From Patellaria atrata CBS 101060 (lineage: Eukaryota; Ascomycota; Dothideomycetes; Patellariales; Patellariaceae): a stretch of DNA of 64,000 nt. Position 1 is the first letter of the stretch. Every line of letters begins with the position of its first letter. The notes under the pieces were generated by a model. The model made no database searches. It saw only the letters and a list, made by a program, of their open reading frames with translations, and was not told where the DNA came from. Below are positions 1 to 9,966 of the stretch, one piece after another. The position numbers and the translations under genes were made by a program. The DNA is taken from the NCBI GenBank assembly GCA_010093705.1, contig MU006091.1, forward strand, positions 796,702 to 860,701, given 5' to 3'.

Positions 1-1
1 T

Positions 2-109
2 ACCCTGGAGTACACAGATACATGCCAGAATGCAGGTGCACTCGCTCACTTAAGGAATGCTGGGGCGAAAGCTATACTGCAGTATCTTGAGAAGTACGGC
101 AGACGCTAA
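2..109 (+). CDS. 3' end of an unidentified protein-coding gene
   Basis: A reading frame open from the left edge encodes the last 35 residues of a protein and stops with TAA at 107-109. The visible tail contains DTCQNAGAL and a helix-like LRNAGAKAILQYLEKYG, ending in two arginines. It has the composition of a real C-terminal helix, but the family is not recognisable from so little sequence. The gene begins outside the window, so its start, length and introns cannot be judged. Confidence 0.45.
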   Translation, partial: TLEYTDTCQNAGALAHLRNAGAKAILQYLEKYGRR

Positions 110-622
110 GGGGATTTTGTGGAAGAGACATTGGTATCAGCGACCAGGATATGTCATGTTTGCAGCGTAGTTTTCCTATTTCTTAGCATCTAGAACCATT
201 TAATATTACGCAGAGATGAACGGATAGAGCATAAACAATAGTAGGGTTCGCCACGACTCACTTATTTATGTGCCCAGGTGCCTCCACGGTTCCTTAAAAC
301 GGTGCAGAATTAATCCGGCCACGAAGTCAGCGCTACCACGGTTTGAAGTTCACGCCCTCGTCGAGTTCTCAATGATAGAATGTGACCTTCCCGGGGATCC
401 ACGGCCGGTAGGCTTTGAGTGTTAAATATCCAAGCGAAACTTGGGATACAAGACACATGAGGAATAAGATTGCGATGTATCAGCTTTTAATATTAGGTAG
501 TTAGTAACTAGCTAATTTACCAGCGCACACCTGAACTACTCAAGGAGACGTTCTCATTCTACATAATAGAAATTCGCCAGCCCTAGAGCCTCAAATTTTG
601 AGTTGATATTCAGGGGAAGCGC
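110..622. other. Intergenic region, convergent gene ends
   Basis: About 510 bases lie between the end of the left-edge gene and the stop codon of the RRT8-like gene on the other strand. The sequence is AT-leaning and has no reading frame that looks coding. It presumably holds both 3' untranslated regions. I see no repeat or RNA gene in it. Confidence 0.5.
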
Positions 623-1778
623 CTATGATGATTTTTTCAAACCATTGGACGCCTTCTCTAAATCCGCGGCCCATAATGCCGCACCTACGGTGTTGGTGAA
701 AGAGAAGAATATTCCAGCGACAGGTACCATTTCAAGGAGAACAGCAGGAATACCGAAACTGTATAAGAACATTACCATCAGATATCGACGTTTTTCATAC
801 CTTACAGAGCGTGAGGGGGCTATCTCGAGAGCTGGTCGGAATGCAACCTGGTACCATATCGTCTCTTCATAATAAAGTATACAAGCCAATGATGCGTGCA
901 TTGAAGTGCGTTCAGGAAAGGATCACATACCTCGTATATGCAGCCTTTTTCTTTTCCACCCACGCTTCTCTCTGGCTCTTTGACATACCCTTAAGCTGGA
1001 AGTACCGGTCATGTGCCGTTGGACCGAATCTCCGACCTTGTAAGATTACGAACAATACGGTACCGACCACAGGGATGAAGTTCAAGGGCAAGTACATAAA
1101 GTACCTAATTATTGCCTTCGGCGTAAAGGATGCGAACGGGCGCTTGACAAGTTTACCCAGTTTGTCAATGGACGTTGGCCCTTGAACAAGTTCGCGACCT
1201 TTGGAAACTGTTTCAGGGAGGTTGCGGGATAAAAGCGTCTATTAAAAGAGTAAGCAACGTTCACTACATAACTTGTCGAGCTGTAGGAATTTTCCCATCT
1301 GGGTTGTGCACCGGGAGAGATTATTAAAACTGCACTTACGCCATCGAAGGTATCAACTAATGCTTCGTTGATAAGGAATGACTTGGCTAGCACATTAAAT
1401 AATGTGCTTGCTTCGCTCAGGACAAGCAGAACTGTTGTAACGACTGCGAGTGGACCATTGAAGATGGCAAGGACAGCAGCTTGCGGTACATATGTAACAG
1501 CAAACATAAAGGTTACGACACCAATACCGAGCGTGATAGTTGGGGCCAGTTGACGGAGGAGTGGCTTCCACAGGGACCGGTTGGTGAGAAAATATGCAAT
1601 GCCCTACAACCTGAGTAAGATAAATGAAAGAAAAAAGTGTAAGAGGATCTAGAGCATGAAGCTACGAGAACCTTACTTTGAGAGGATAAAGGTACGCGCC
1701 GGAACGGACAGCATCTGTAGCATGAGCTTTTGCAGCCTCAAAGTCTTCTTTTGCGACTTCCTTCACCCTGTCCGCCAT
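623..1778 (-). CDS. RRT8/LDS-type membrane protein (EI24-like family)
   Basis: Four exons on the minus strand (1778-1677, 1603-1340, 1238-931, 758-623) join in phase to give 269 residues. The N-terminus MADRVKEVAKEDFEAAKAHA is followed by several hydrophobic segments, including FMFAVTYVPQAAVLAIFNGP and MYLPLNFIPVVGTVLFVILQ, and the C-terminal motif FSFTNTVGAALWAADLEK. That motif is typical of fungal Rrt8/Lds1/Lds2 relatives. In yeast these proteins associate with lipid droplets and contribute to the outer spore wall; the role here is inferred from the family. Donors are GTAAGG, GTAAGT and GTATGT. The last intron (172 nt) is the least certain, because its acceptor CAG at 761-759 was chosen from the conserved FGIPAVLLEMVPVAG stretch. 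The ATG at 1778 fits the family start. Confidence 0.78.
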
Positions 1779-2086
1779 GGTAATATCAGACTTATTTGTA
1801 GAAGAGGAGGCTTATGCCGAGAATAACGATTTATTTGTGTCGTGCGAGCTACGATTGGGAACGAAGGTCTTACTGAAGTTAATGTTTATTTTCACATGAA
1901 ATTAAGGTTATGACTAGATCGACGGTGACGTCTATATGATATGACGTAAATCGTAGTTCTACCCAGGTCCCTCTTAGCAAAAGTACCACCTTCTGGAATG
2001 CTTTCATACATATCACGGATCCTCGCAGAGATAACATGTAATGACTCTGCTAATGATCGAATTATGGTGCTGTACTTAAATCGTAG
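1779..2086. other. Intergenic region
   Basis: About 310 bases between the start codon of the RRT8-like gene and the stop codon of the methyltransferase-GFA gene. It should hold the promoter of the former and the 3' end of the latter. No further feature is visible. Confidence 0.45.
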
Positions 2087-3379
2087 TCAAGGTAACGAAA
2101 TTCCATCCTCTCTTTTTGCCCCATCTTCTGGTAGAGTGTACCATTTAGCCTTCTCTTTCAACATAATATGTCTATCCAAATTTGGTAATTGGACAGTAAC
2201 GCTATCTTCATCAATTGAACCCATAGTCAAACTTATATCCTCTGCGTTTCCGTGATATGTCATTGAGATTGGTGAGCCACAGTTTTTGCAGAAGGATCTG
2301 GTTGCAACAGATGTTACGTTCTGAAGTTCATGGGCTGTCGAATGCTCGAATGTAACACCAGCAGACTTGAGATCAACAAAGGGCAAAAACGGTCCACCAG
2401 AAAGTTTCTGACACGTGAAGCAATGGCAGTAAGTTGCTTGAGATGGCACCACACTTGCTGAATACCGAACTTTCCCACACCGACATCCTCCGATGAAAGC
2501 GGGTATCGCTACCATATCTTCCTCCGAAAGCCGTATATTCAAGATATTTCGGGCTAGGATAACATTCACTCCGTTGACTTCCTCAATCTCGCCGTCTACT
2601 GCAAGTCGTGCCCATTCACTTTGATATATTCTCAAAGCCGTGCTCTGATGTTGTACAAGATACTGCAATGTCCTGTCGCTTGGGAACTTCTCGGTATCAT
2701 CGCCCACCAATTTCTCAAATTCGGTAATTCCATCTTCAATATCATAATAGCGTGGGCTCTGTCCGAATTGTTCGATGAAGGTGGTTCTCTCTACAGCGAA
2801 ACCTGCTGATTTTAACACCTGGGGAAGAGAGTCCTCAGACACAAGCCACGAGCAATCGCCACCACCACTGAATCCTAGGCGGTTCAGGGTCCTTTCATAA
2901 GCCGTAGCCTTTACTAGAGATTTGTGATGGGGGATAACTACTAGAAGATATCCTCCTGACTTAATGAATTTCTTCCATCGGATGACGCTGCTGAAGGGAT
3001 CATCAACTAGAATACGCTCATCAGCACAGATTACGAGATCAAAATTTTTCTCTCCAAGTATATTCAAAGACTCGAGATCCAGAATGTCATGCTTCAAGAA
3101 TTCCACATTGGAGTACCGCACAGAATCCCGACTTTTACAACTGATAGCTTTCTCGAACTTGTCATTACTAGTATCAATTCCGATAACTTGGCCGGTAGGT
3201 CCAACGTCGGTGGATGCCAGAAAGCTCACCTGGCCTGTCCCGCAGGCTATATCAAGGATTCGTTGTCCCGGTTTGATTGTAACTGATGATAGAACTTTTT
3301 TCTTCAGAATCGTGTACCACGTATCTCGAGCATCCGTGACATGGTCATGGTTCATAGGCTGTGCTTGACTAGAGGCCAT
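2087..3379 (-). CDS. Class I SAM-dependent methyltransferase fused to a GFA/CENP-V zinc domain
   Basis: A single uninterrupted 430-codon frame. Residues about 20-285 form a class I methyltransferase: the SAM-binding motif I ILDIACGTGQ is at 41-50, with a GIDTS acidic loop after it and a DLVICADE motif further on. Residues about 293-400 form a GFA domain (glutathione-dependent formaldehyde-activating/CENP-V fold) with the expected zinc cysteines: CRC at 299-301, CHCFTC at 318-323 and CKNC at 364-367. GFA proteins bind zinc and have been linked to glutathione adducts of formaldehyde. The methyltransferase substrate cannot be read from the sequence. There is no intron or stop between the domains, so the fusion is encoded directly. 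The ATG at 3379 is the first in frame and lies about 40 residues before motif I, as is usual. Confidence 0.82.
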   Translation of the reverse strand: MASSQAQPMNHDHVTDARDTWYTILKKKVLSSVTIKPGQRILDIACGTGQVSFLASTDVGPTGQVIGIDTSNDKFEKAISCKSRDSVRYSNVEFLKHDILDLESLNILGEKNFDLVICADERILVDDPFSSVIRWKKFIKSGGYLLVVIPHHKSLVKATAYERTLNRLGFSGGGDCSWLVSEDSLPQVLKSAGFAVERTTFIEQFGQSPRYYDIEDGITEFEKLVGDDTEKFPSDRTLQYLVQHQSTALRIYQSEWARLAVDGEIEEVNGVNVILARNILNIRLSEEDMVAIPAFIGGCRCGKVRYSASVVPSQATYCHCFTCQKLSGGPFLPFVDLKSAGVTFEHSTAHELQNVTSVATRSFCKNCGSPISMTYHGNAEDISLTMGSIDEDSVTVQLPNLDRHIMLKEKAKWYTLPEDGAKREDGISLP

Positions 3380-4055
3380 CTTGATTCAAAGTCAGGCACT
3401 TAAGTTCTGTTCTCTGGTCTGAACAAACAACAACACGAACAACGCAGAGAGAAATTTTGTCGATATAAAGTAGAGTGTTGTAGCTACTCGTAGGGAGAAA
3501 GTTGGAACCGAATAACCTACATCGTTCAACAAGTATATAATAACCGTCAAGTCTCTGACAGAAATATCATTGTACCTTATGCTCCAGCGCGTGCAAAGGG
3601 CGTGTGGGCGGGCTTCTACAGTACAGCGGAGTAGCGCAATGCCGTACAGAATAATACCCTATCCGAGCTCCTACGCCACTGTAGGTCTCTAATGGATGAG
3701 ATGTCTGTCGCTTGTTTATTTTTTTGTTGTTTACTGTAGGTTTTCGTCAGTTTGTTTCATGATGAGATTGTTATTCAAGGTTTCCCCTGCCAGCCACCTC
3801 CACAAACCCGCCATCCCACCTCCCCGTCACTTCGCCATCCAATTTTTGGAACAATACAAAGCAAGCTGCACCACCTCAAGCTTAGAATTTCAACATCTCA
3901 CTGCTCACCCTCCTCCCATTGTCCGTTATCTACTAATTGTATATTCGTACTAATCTACTTGCCTATATATCTCCACATTCCTCCTCCGTCCCTGGCGAGA
4001 ATTCCATTCACCTTACATTCCACAACTGACCGCCCTTTGGTGCACACGTAGCAGC
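3380..4055. other. Divergent intergenic region with pyrimidine-rich leader
   Basis: About 680 bases between the divergent methyltransferase-GFA and coiled-coil genes. The stretch from about 3780 to 4050 is rich in C and T on the plus strand, typical of a fungal promoter or 5' leader. Short open frames there (3696-3953, 3752-4051) look like consequences of that composition. Confidence 0.4.
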
Positions 4056-5618
4056 ATGACCTACAATTCGCACTTCACCAACGCTCTCCCGACTCTTCCA
4101 CCTTCCTCACATTCGAGCACGATCTCCTGCTCACCTTCTTCCCCATTCAGAGTACAGGACCCAGTCCGTCAAAGTCCACAATCTATTCATTTGAACAGCC
4201 AACTCGACCACAATGGGTTCGAAGATATCATCCTAGCTCCTCCCACAGCTGTTGCATACAAATCTCAAACCAAGGTGATCAAGCAGCCCACAGTTGATTG
4301 TGACGGCTCAATCGGGCGAAATCCACAGCACCAACGCTCTCTGACGAATACATTCTTCGACAACTGCAGACCTTTAGTCAGTTCGGCACAGAACTCCATA
4401 ACTTCTATCGGCAGCCAGGTAGACAGACCTAGTATACAGAACGCCAAAAAATCGTGGTCAAAATTCATATCATCTCGCACTCCAGCGTCTGAGGGAAAAG
4501 ACTCAAGCAAGATAAACCCAAAGGCGTTTGGAGATTGGTTTACCGGGACTTGTGCACCAGTGAGCTTCGGTGTGGTCCATTCACCACAAAGTCGACGTGA
4601 GGTGGATAGAGAATCGGAGGATCAAACCTCGGACTCGGAAGACGAAATGGATATTGTCTGCAAAAGCAGACTTTCATCTAGACCTACAACTCCTCGCAAA
4701 TCGACAGCACCATCCACGATTGGCAAGTTTCCTTGGTTTGGTTCCAAGGCTTCATCTGCACCAATTCGTGCACCCGATAAGCCTGAGGATGATCTCTTAG
4801 ACTTGAACATCGATCACGAGCTCTTTCCCAACGGCTCGGTTGATCCTCTGGCCCCCAGCTCTTTTCACGACTTGCTTGATAATGCTGAGAAGTTAATCTT
4901 GCGGCTTCAAGAAGCTTACAAATCAAAGTGCGAAGAGCTTTGGGATGCGGAAGGCGAGGAGAGCGTTTTAGAAGAGGAGCTTGAGGAAGCAGACACGCGT
5001 GCGCGCCATCTAAAAATTCAACTGGATGACATGGCTGCAAAAGCAATAGAGCAAGACAGGGCGATGAAAGCACTATCTGACGAACTTGCGCTGGAGAGGC
5101 TGAGGAGAAGGGAGGAGGAAGACGCACGAAGGCGTAGCGTTGTAATGGTTCGGAGTCCTCTCTCGCATGGGCACGTACCCATAAGTTCAAAGCATCGCAG
5201 TAGGGGAAGCGCAGCTAGCACTGTGGATTCCGGTTTTGAATCTGAGGGTGAAAGCTGTGCCGATAGCATTCTTTCAAGGGACGGTTTGCTCTCATCACCA
5301 ACTAGGTCGCTTTCTCCCTGTGGCGATGCGGACGTGACGCCAAAGTCGAAAGGGACAAATCCACCAGCAACCTTAAAAAGATCATCGACTTACGACAAAG
5401 TGTTGAAGTCAATGCCTCACCATCAATCGCCCCTTGAGGAAGAGAAAACCGAGGATCAACATCGGACCTGTAGCAACTGCAACGGAGGAAATCAGTTATC
5501 TGCGTGGAGCACAGTCTCTACACTGCGAGATCAGAATAAACAACTAAACAAAAGGGTTCAGGAGTTGGAAAATACGGTTGATGGATGTCTGGATCTTGTT
5601 GCAGGGCTGGGTCTCTAA
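4056..5618 (+). CDS. Conserved-looking coiled-coil protein of unknown function
   Basis: One 520-codon exon from the ATG at 4056. The first 240 residues are rich in Ser, Pro and Thr and look disordered, with acidic SEDQTSDSEDEMD. A long charged helix from about 275 to 360 (EKLILRLQEAYKSKCEELWD, then EEELEEADTRARHLKIQLDD and LALERLRRREEEDARRR) should form a coiled coil. The C-terminus has a CSNCNGG motif followed by a leucine-zipper-like STLRDQNKQLNKRVQELENT. No catalytic domain is visible. The architecture suggests a scaffold or cytoskeleton/transport-associated protein, but that is a guess. The neighbours give no functional clue. Confidence 0.75.
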   Translation: MTYNSHFTNALPTLPPSSHSSTISCSPSSPFRVQDPVRQSPQSIHLNSQLDHNGFEDIILAPPTAVAYKSQTKVIKQPTVDCDGSIGRNPQHQRSLTNTFFDNCRPLVSSAQNSITSIGSQVDRPSIQNAKKSWSKFISSRTPASEGKDSSKINPKAFGDWFTGTCAPVSFGVVHSPQSRREVDRESEDQTSDSEDEMDIVCKSRLSSRPTTPRKSTAPSTIGKFPWFGSKASSAPIRAPDKPEDDLLDLNIDHELFPNGSVDPLAPSSFHDLLDNAEKLILRLQEAYKSKCEELWDAEGEESVLEEELEEADTRARHLKIQLDDMAAKAIEQDRAMKALSDELALERLRRREEEDARRRSVVMVRSPLSHGHVPISSKHRSRGSAASTVDSGFESEGESCADSILSRDGLLSSPTRSLSPCGDADVTPKSKGTNPPATLKRSSTYDKVLKSMPHHQSPLEEEKTEDQHRTCSNCNGGNQLSAWSTVSTLRDQNKQLNKRVQELENTVDGCLDLVAGLGL

Positions 5619-6170
5619 TAATCTGTAAAGCATAGCAATTGGCGTAACATCGATATCACAAACTCGCATTTGGTCAAACCTTTCTGGTTGCTCAATAAAA
5701 CAATTGCTTGATTGATTAGACTTGTGCCAGATCCTATCATCATGTTTCCCATGAGCAGCTTGCGAATGGTGCCTGTGGTGCGGTATGAGCTTGATTTCGG
5801 CTTCCCGAGCCGAACTTATACACCGCCACAGGCGCTAGTTCTAACGCCCCAGCCACGATATCTACGCCACAAGCATGCCAGCCACCTCACCCAGGAACCC
5901 CAACCTCTTTTTAGAGAACCTGGAATAAGTTGTGCTGATATTCTTGGATATTCACTCGTAGACTCATCGTTCTTCCACCAACTGCTGTAGAACGGTATAA
6001 GGCTTTTCCCAAAGATATCTGTGTCGTTCCCAAATCAGCAGCACCTGGGGAGGAAAATGAAGCTTACTCACTATAAATTCTAAATTGAACAAATTCCTTA
6101 TTAAATGTGTCATGAGCATACATAGTATCTGTTATACCTTCAGATACATCGCGAGCTGCATATAGTATTG
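5619..6170. other. Intergenic region
   Basis: About 550 bases between two plus-strand genes. An open frame at 5712-5990 has no recognisable features, and I do not regard it as coding. The 200 bases before the next gene are AT-rich and probably hold its promoter. Confidence 0.4.
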
Positions 6171-7907
6171 ATGATAATTCACAATACTGACCATCTAGAA
6201 TTTCACCTGGATATGACGTTCCTTCATACACCAGAGCGTCTACTAGGCCGCTCCGACTCGAAGAATCCTGCTACGACGTGTAAAGGAATCACTACCAGCG
6301 GTCGGCCATGTAGACGTGAACTGGCAGCATTAAAGGCTCGTAGAAATGGTGGTGATTTCGATGATGATGAAGGTGGCGTACTTGCAGTTGTAGAAGTTGA
6401 TGATTCAGGAGAAGGAGCAGGAGCTTTCTTTTGCTGGCAACATAAAGACCAAGCTGAAAGCTTGATAACCGCTGATACAGTTCCTGGAGAAGAGTCTACG
6501 AGCAAAGCGGAAACTGGAGAGAACAGAAGACTAAAGAGGAGACCGACGACGATTGTACCTCTCAGGGAAAGGAACAGCATTGATACTCTGTTCGGAAAAC
6601 TAGGGGTCCTAGCTGAGGGCACTCCGCCACCCCAACGATTGCGAGAGGAAAGGTATCAACGAGAGAGTAGACGAAGGCCGAGTCGAAGACCGCCAACTTG
6701 GGAAAAGATACAGGGTCCGCTCATCGCTGTACCAGGGGATGTTATGGCTGCCGGTGCACAACACATACAGCCACAGTCATCAGAGGCCAGAAATGAAAAA
6801 GGGAATGATAGAGCGAAGAAGAAGCCTGGATTCTGGGCGTCACTTTGTTGTGCAGTCACCGTGGATGAAGATTACGTCGAGGTAGTCAGACACAGAAAGA
6901 GGAGAGAGGATTCCAACCGACCCGAGGCGTCCACGACTCTTCCATTTGCTGCATACGTCGCCCAGAAGGACAGTCTCCAGCCAGTCCGAGCCGATAGGGA
7001 CGCTTCAGATCATTATGGCCGACGCCCGTCCCAGGGGGTCTCCCGTGACCAGTCTTCATACGAGCAACGCCCAGCACTAAAAATCAATGTTCCTCCTACC
7101 CGGAAAGCTCTGGCACCGAAAGCCGCAAGACCTTCAAACAAACAATCTCCCCCATCAGAGACTACTCGTCTCCTTTCGCTGATTCCCAAATCCCTGTCGC
7201 CAACCACAACGTCGCTGTTGCTTGCCGAACTCTCCAAACCCATCTCTCCTCACGATGATCATGGTTACATCTACATGTTCTGGCTTACCGACTCTGACAA
7301 AGTACCCGACGAAGAAGCAGCAAACCTCCTTCTCCCACAATCCAGCAAAGCAGGTAACCGAAGACCCAGTGACTCTCTTCGTGATTATCGGTCCAGGAAG
7401 GACATTGCCTCAAACGTGCCACCGGGGAAGAAGACAGTCCTACTCAAAATCGGGCGAGCGAGCAACGTCCACAGACGTATGAGTGAATGGAATCGCCAGT
7501 GCGGGTACAATCTGAGCCTCGTACGCTTCTACCCCTATGTCTCATCTTCGCCATCGCCCTCGACCAACAAGTCTGCGAACACAAGTTTAAGACCATCACC
7601 TAAAGGTTCGCGGAGGCCATCTTTACAACCTACGCCAAACGATACTCGGGAACAGCATCAGCATCGCAGGCTTTCAGACCTTGGTCCTGGAACGACGCAA
7701 GGTCAGGTGAGGAGAGTTCCGCATGTGCATAGGGTCGAGAGACTTATACACATTGAACTTGGGGACAAGAGAGTCAAGCAGAGTTGTGACACATGCGGGA
7801 AGGAGCATAGGGAGTGGTTCGAAGTTGAGGCGAGTGGGGATGGTGTTCGCACTGTGGACGAAGTGATTCGGCGGTGGGTCTCTTGGGCCGAAAATAGGGA
7901 TGTTTAA
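6171..7907 (+). CDS. T5orf172 (GIY-YIG-like) domain protein
   Basis: A single exon encoding 578 residues from the ATG at 6171; a second in-frame ATG at 6213 could be the real start. The N-terminus has TTCKGITTSGRPCRR and a downstream FFCWQH, a small Cys/His pattern seen before T5orf172 domains in fungi. After about 250 low-complexity residues comes the T5orf172 domain: YIYMFWLTDS, then VLLKIGRASNVHRRMSEWNR and VHRVERLIHIELGDKR, ending in a CDTCGKEHREWFEV segment. T5orf172 belongs to the GIY-YIG nuclease-like superfamily. Fungal members are uncharacterised, so nuclease activity is not established. Low-complexity, basic linkers separate the two ends. Confidence 0.78.
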   Translation: MIIHNTDHLEFHLDMTFLHTPERLLGRSDSKNPATTCKGITTSGRPCRRELAALKARRNGGDFDDDEGGVLAVVEVDDSGEGAGAFFCWQHKDQAESLITADTVPGEESTSKAETGENRRLKRRPTTIVPLRERNSIDTLFGKLGVLAEGTPPPQRLREERYQRESRRRPSRRPPTWEKIQGPLIAVPGDVMAAGAQHIQPQSSEARNEKGNDRAKKKPGFWASLCCAVTVDEDYVEVVRHRKRREDSNRPEASTTLPFAAYVAQKDSLQPVRADRDASDHYGRRPSQGVSRDQSSYEQRPALKINVPPTRKALAPKAARPSNKQSPPSETTRLLSLIPKSLSPTTTSLLLAELSKPISPHDDHGYIYMFWLTDSDKVPDEEAANLLLPQSSKAGNRRPSDSLRDYRSRKDIASNVPPGKKTVLLKIGRASNVHRRMSEWNRQCGYNLSLVRFYPYVSSSPSPSTNKSANTSLRPSPKGSRRPSLQPTPNDTREQHQHRRLSDLGPGTTQGQVRRVPHVHRVERLIHIELGDKRVKQSCDTCGKEHREWFEVEASGDGVRTVDEVIRRWVSWAENRDV

Positions 7908-8367
7908 GGGTATTCATTACAGCAAATATACCCGATTTATTGAAGCAACTTATGACATAATTATGAACGTACAGTATGAATTAAACTACAGAGTGCCAAA
8001 ATACTTCAAAACCCCCTTTTATTTGTATGAGACGTGAATATTTACGTTCTTTGATAAGCGGAATGTCGCACTTTCCATGATCCAGGCTAAGAACTATACA
8101 CTACTAGACTTTTTAACCTATCGTTTGGGAACTTTCCAGATGCGTATCTCGTAACCAAATAACTTCAAGTCGAATCAGTCCTTATCACCAGTCTGGCTAA
8201 TCCCAGCACTCATGCTCTACGCACCTATGCCCCATACAGACCTTCTATAAGGAAGTATCGAGATCAAGGGAGCGGAGTCTCTCTATCATCGGGCTAGCCC
8301 ATCGAGTCCTCAGTCAATGGGTGATATCCAGCTTTCATCCGTTTCGAATGTTCTATCGAGCATAACC
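7908..8367. other. Intergenic region, convergent gene ends
   Basis: About 460 bases between the stop codons of two convergent genes. AT-rich, no long open frame, no visible repeat. Probably 3' untranslated sequence of both. Confidence 0.45.
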
Positions 8368-8937
8368 TCACGAGCCCTCCTCCGCCCTTCTCTCTGCATC
8401 AGTACCCTCCTGAGCTTGCACCGCCTTCAATTCATCCGTCCTGATCTGGTTTCTCTTTACTAAAATCCTCATCGTATTCCTCTTTTCGATCTCCGACATC
8501 TCCGCCCAATTCGATATACGACTCAGTGTGCCGTCCTTATTGACAACCAACGGCCCCAAGTGATCCATAGAGATACTTCCACTACCACTGCTCATATCGA
8601 TTTTGTTCGTTGAAGCATCCTCTGGTGCGGGGAGGGGAAGAGGAGTTTGCGTTTGGATGTGGTTTGGGTCTCCTTGAGATTCGATGTTGCCCGCAGATGC
8701 TAGGGCGGGGTTGTCTGAAGGGCCAGAAGTGCTCATTTTGGGGTAGACAAGTGGGGAGTTATTTGAGTACTTGCGAGGAATCAAGTTGTGTGCTAGTAGC
8801 GAAACCCGGGTGAACATCCACTGAGTATTGTGGCAGAGGGAGGAGGCTGCGTCGTGGTATATGAGGAATGGAGCAGTAATGGCGAGAATGAGCACGAGTA
8901 TGGAGATGATTGTTTGTTGTTTACCTTTGAGATACAT
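8368..8937 (-). CDS. Small conserved fungal protein of unknown function
   Basis: An uninterrupted frame of 189 codons. The most protein-like part is the C-terminal half: LGPLVVNKDGTLSRISNW followed by EMSEIEKRNTMRILVKRNQI, a pattern I associate with a family of roughly 100-residue fungal proteins of unknown function. For that family the start would be the in-frame ATG at 8736 (MSTSGPSDN), giving 122 residues. The longer version from 8937 adds a hydrophobic segment (IISILVLILAITAPFLIYH) that would act as a signal anchor. Whether that extension is translated is unclear. Confidence 0.62.
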   Translation of the reverse strand: MYLKGKQQTIISILVLILAITAPFLIYHDAASSLCHNTQWMFTRVSLLAHNLIPRKYSNNSPLVYPKMSTSGPSDNPALASAGNIESQGDPNHIQTQTPLPLPAPEDASTNKIDMSSGSGSISMDHLGPLVVNKDGTLSRISNWAEMSEIEKRNTMRILVKRNQIRTDELKAVQAQEGTDAERRAEEGS

Positions 8938-9966
8938 CAGGTTTTTGTAATAGCATTGAGCTTGTTGTGGGACGAGAGGCAGTGTCTATTGGTGACATAA
9001 GGTCCGCCCTTTCGAAGGTTCGGGAACCTGAAGGGTGAAGGCCAAAAGGAGAGTTGGGGTTCTGAGCTAGTAGTCAAACTCTTTCTTCTTTGCTGAAATA
9101 GACATCATATAATGATAATATGCTATGCATTTGTATACTCTATACTGTAGACTTAATAATCACATACTGTACCGTCGAAAGTGTGTCTGAAACCACAAGA
9201 ATTGAGGGGCAGAAAGAGGGAGGTTTTACCGCGACCCTCGCTCACCTTCGGTTTCTTGTACAGCACAGCACTTATTTACCTACCTTAGATAATTTTCCTA
9301 GATTTAGACAGCCCATATATATCATCCGGCAGACCAAATGGGACTAACAAGTTTATGACCCTTCAAAAGGTGACAGCTATGGTGCAGTCATGGGTATTCA
9401 GGAGATTGCGGAGTATGGTCCAGTTACTGGATACAGTTTCTGTCATATCCTACAGAGTTCAGTCTTCCGTACAGCTCAGTCTTTCGTACAGCTCAGTCTT
9501 TCGTGCAGTTCACTCGTTTCTTACGTTCCCACATTTAAGTGCCGCCAAATTGTTGGTACTGTAGAATTCTGAATATAGGTCTGAAGTAACTTCACTGACG
9601 ACGGGACGTCTCTGAGAGTGCCAGAACACTTCAGGAAGCATACATCAGTGAGAAAAGGGAGCTCAAGTTGGGAGGTTAACAGCGAGCAATTGAGGGGGTT
9701 ATGTAATGTAACACGTAGGTTTCTGTAACAATATGAAAGGATGGTTAGGACTTACTCTGGAATAGTTGAGTATTGATTAATCTCGTAAAGACTCCAAGCT
9801 CCATTCTCTAGTTCAACTTCTTTTTCAGACCCATATCTAACGAACCTTCAACAGCAATGAAAGAATATGACCGATCATCAACAACGTCTGTACAGAGTGA
9901 GTAACCATTACGAAATTTAGCAATGATACAGTAATATGACAAAAAGAGCTTTCCAAGTCGACCCGA
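8938..9966. other. Gene-poor region with a short tandem repeat
   Basis: About 1 kb between the small conserved gene and the stop codon of the GPI-anchored protein gene. I find no frame that looks coding; the short open frames at 9120-9347 and 9355-9564 are compositionally random. A degenerate tandem repeat at 9451-9520 is listed separately. Confidence 0.4.
9451..9520 (+). repeat. Degenerate 17-bp tandem repeat, four copies
   Basis: Two adjacent 17-base units at 9470-9486 and 9487-9503 are identical (TACAGCTCAGTCTTTCG). A diverged copy precedes them at 9451-9469 and another follows at 9504-9520. It lies outside any gene model. The array is short, and replication slippage is the simplest explanation. 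Confidence 0.8.
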
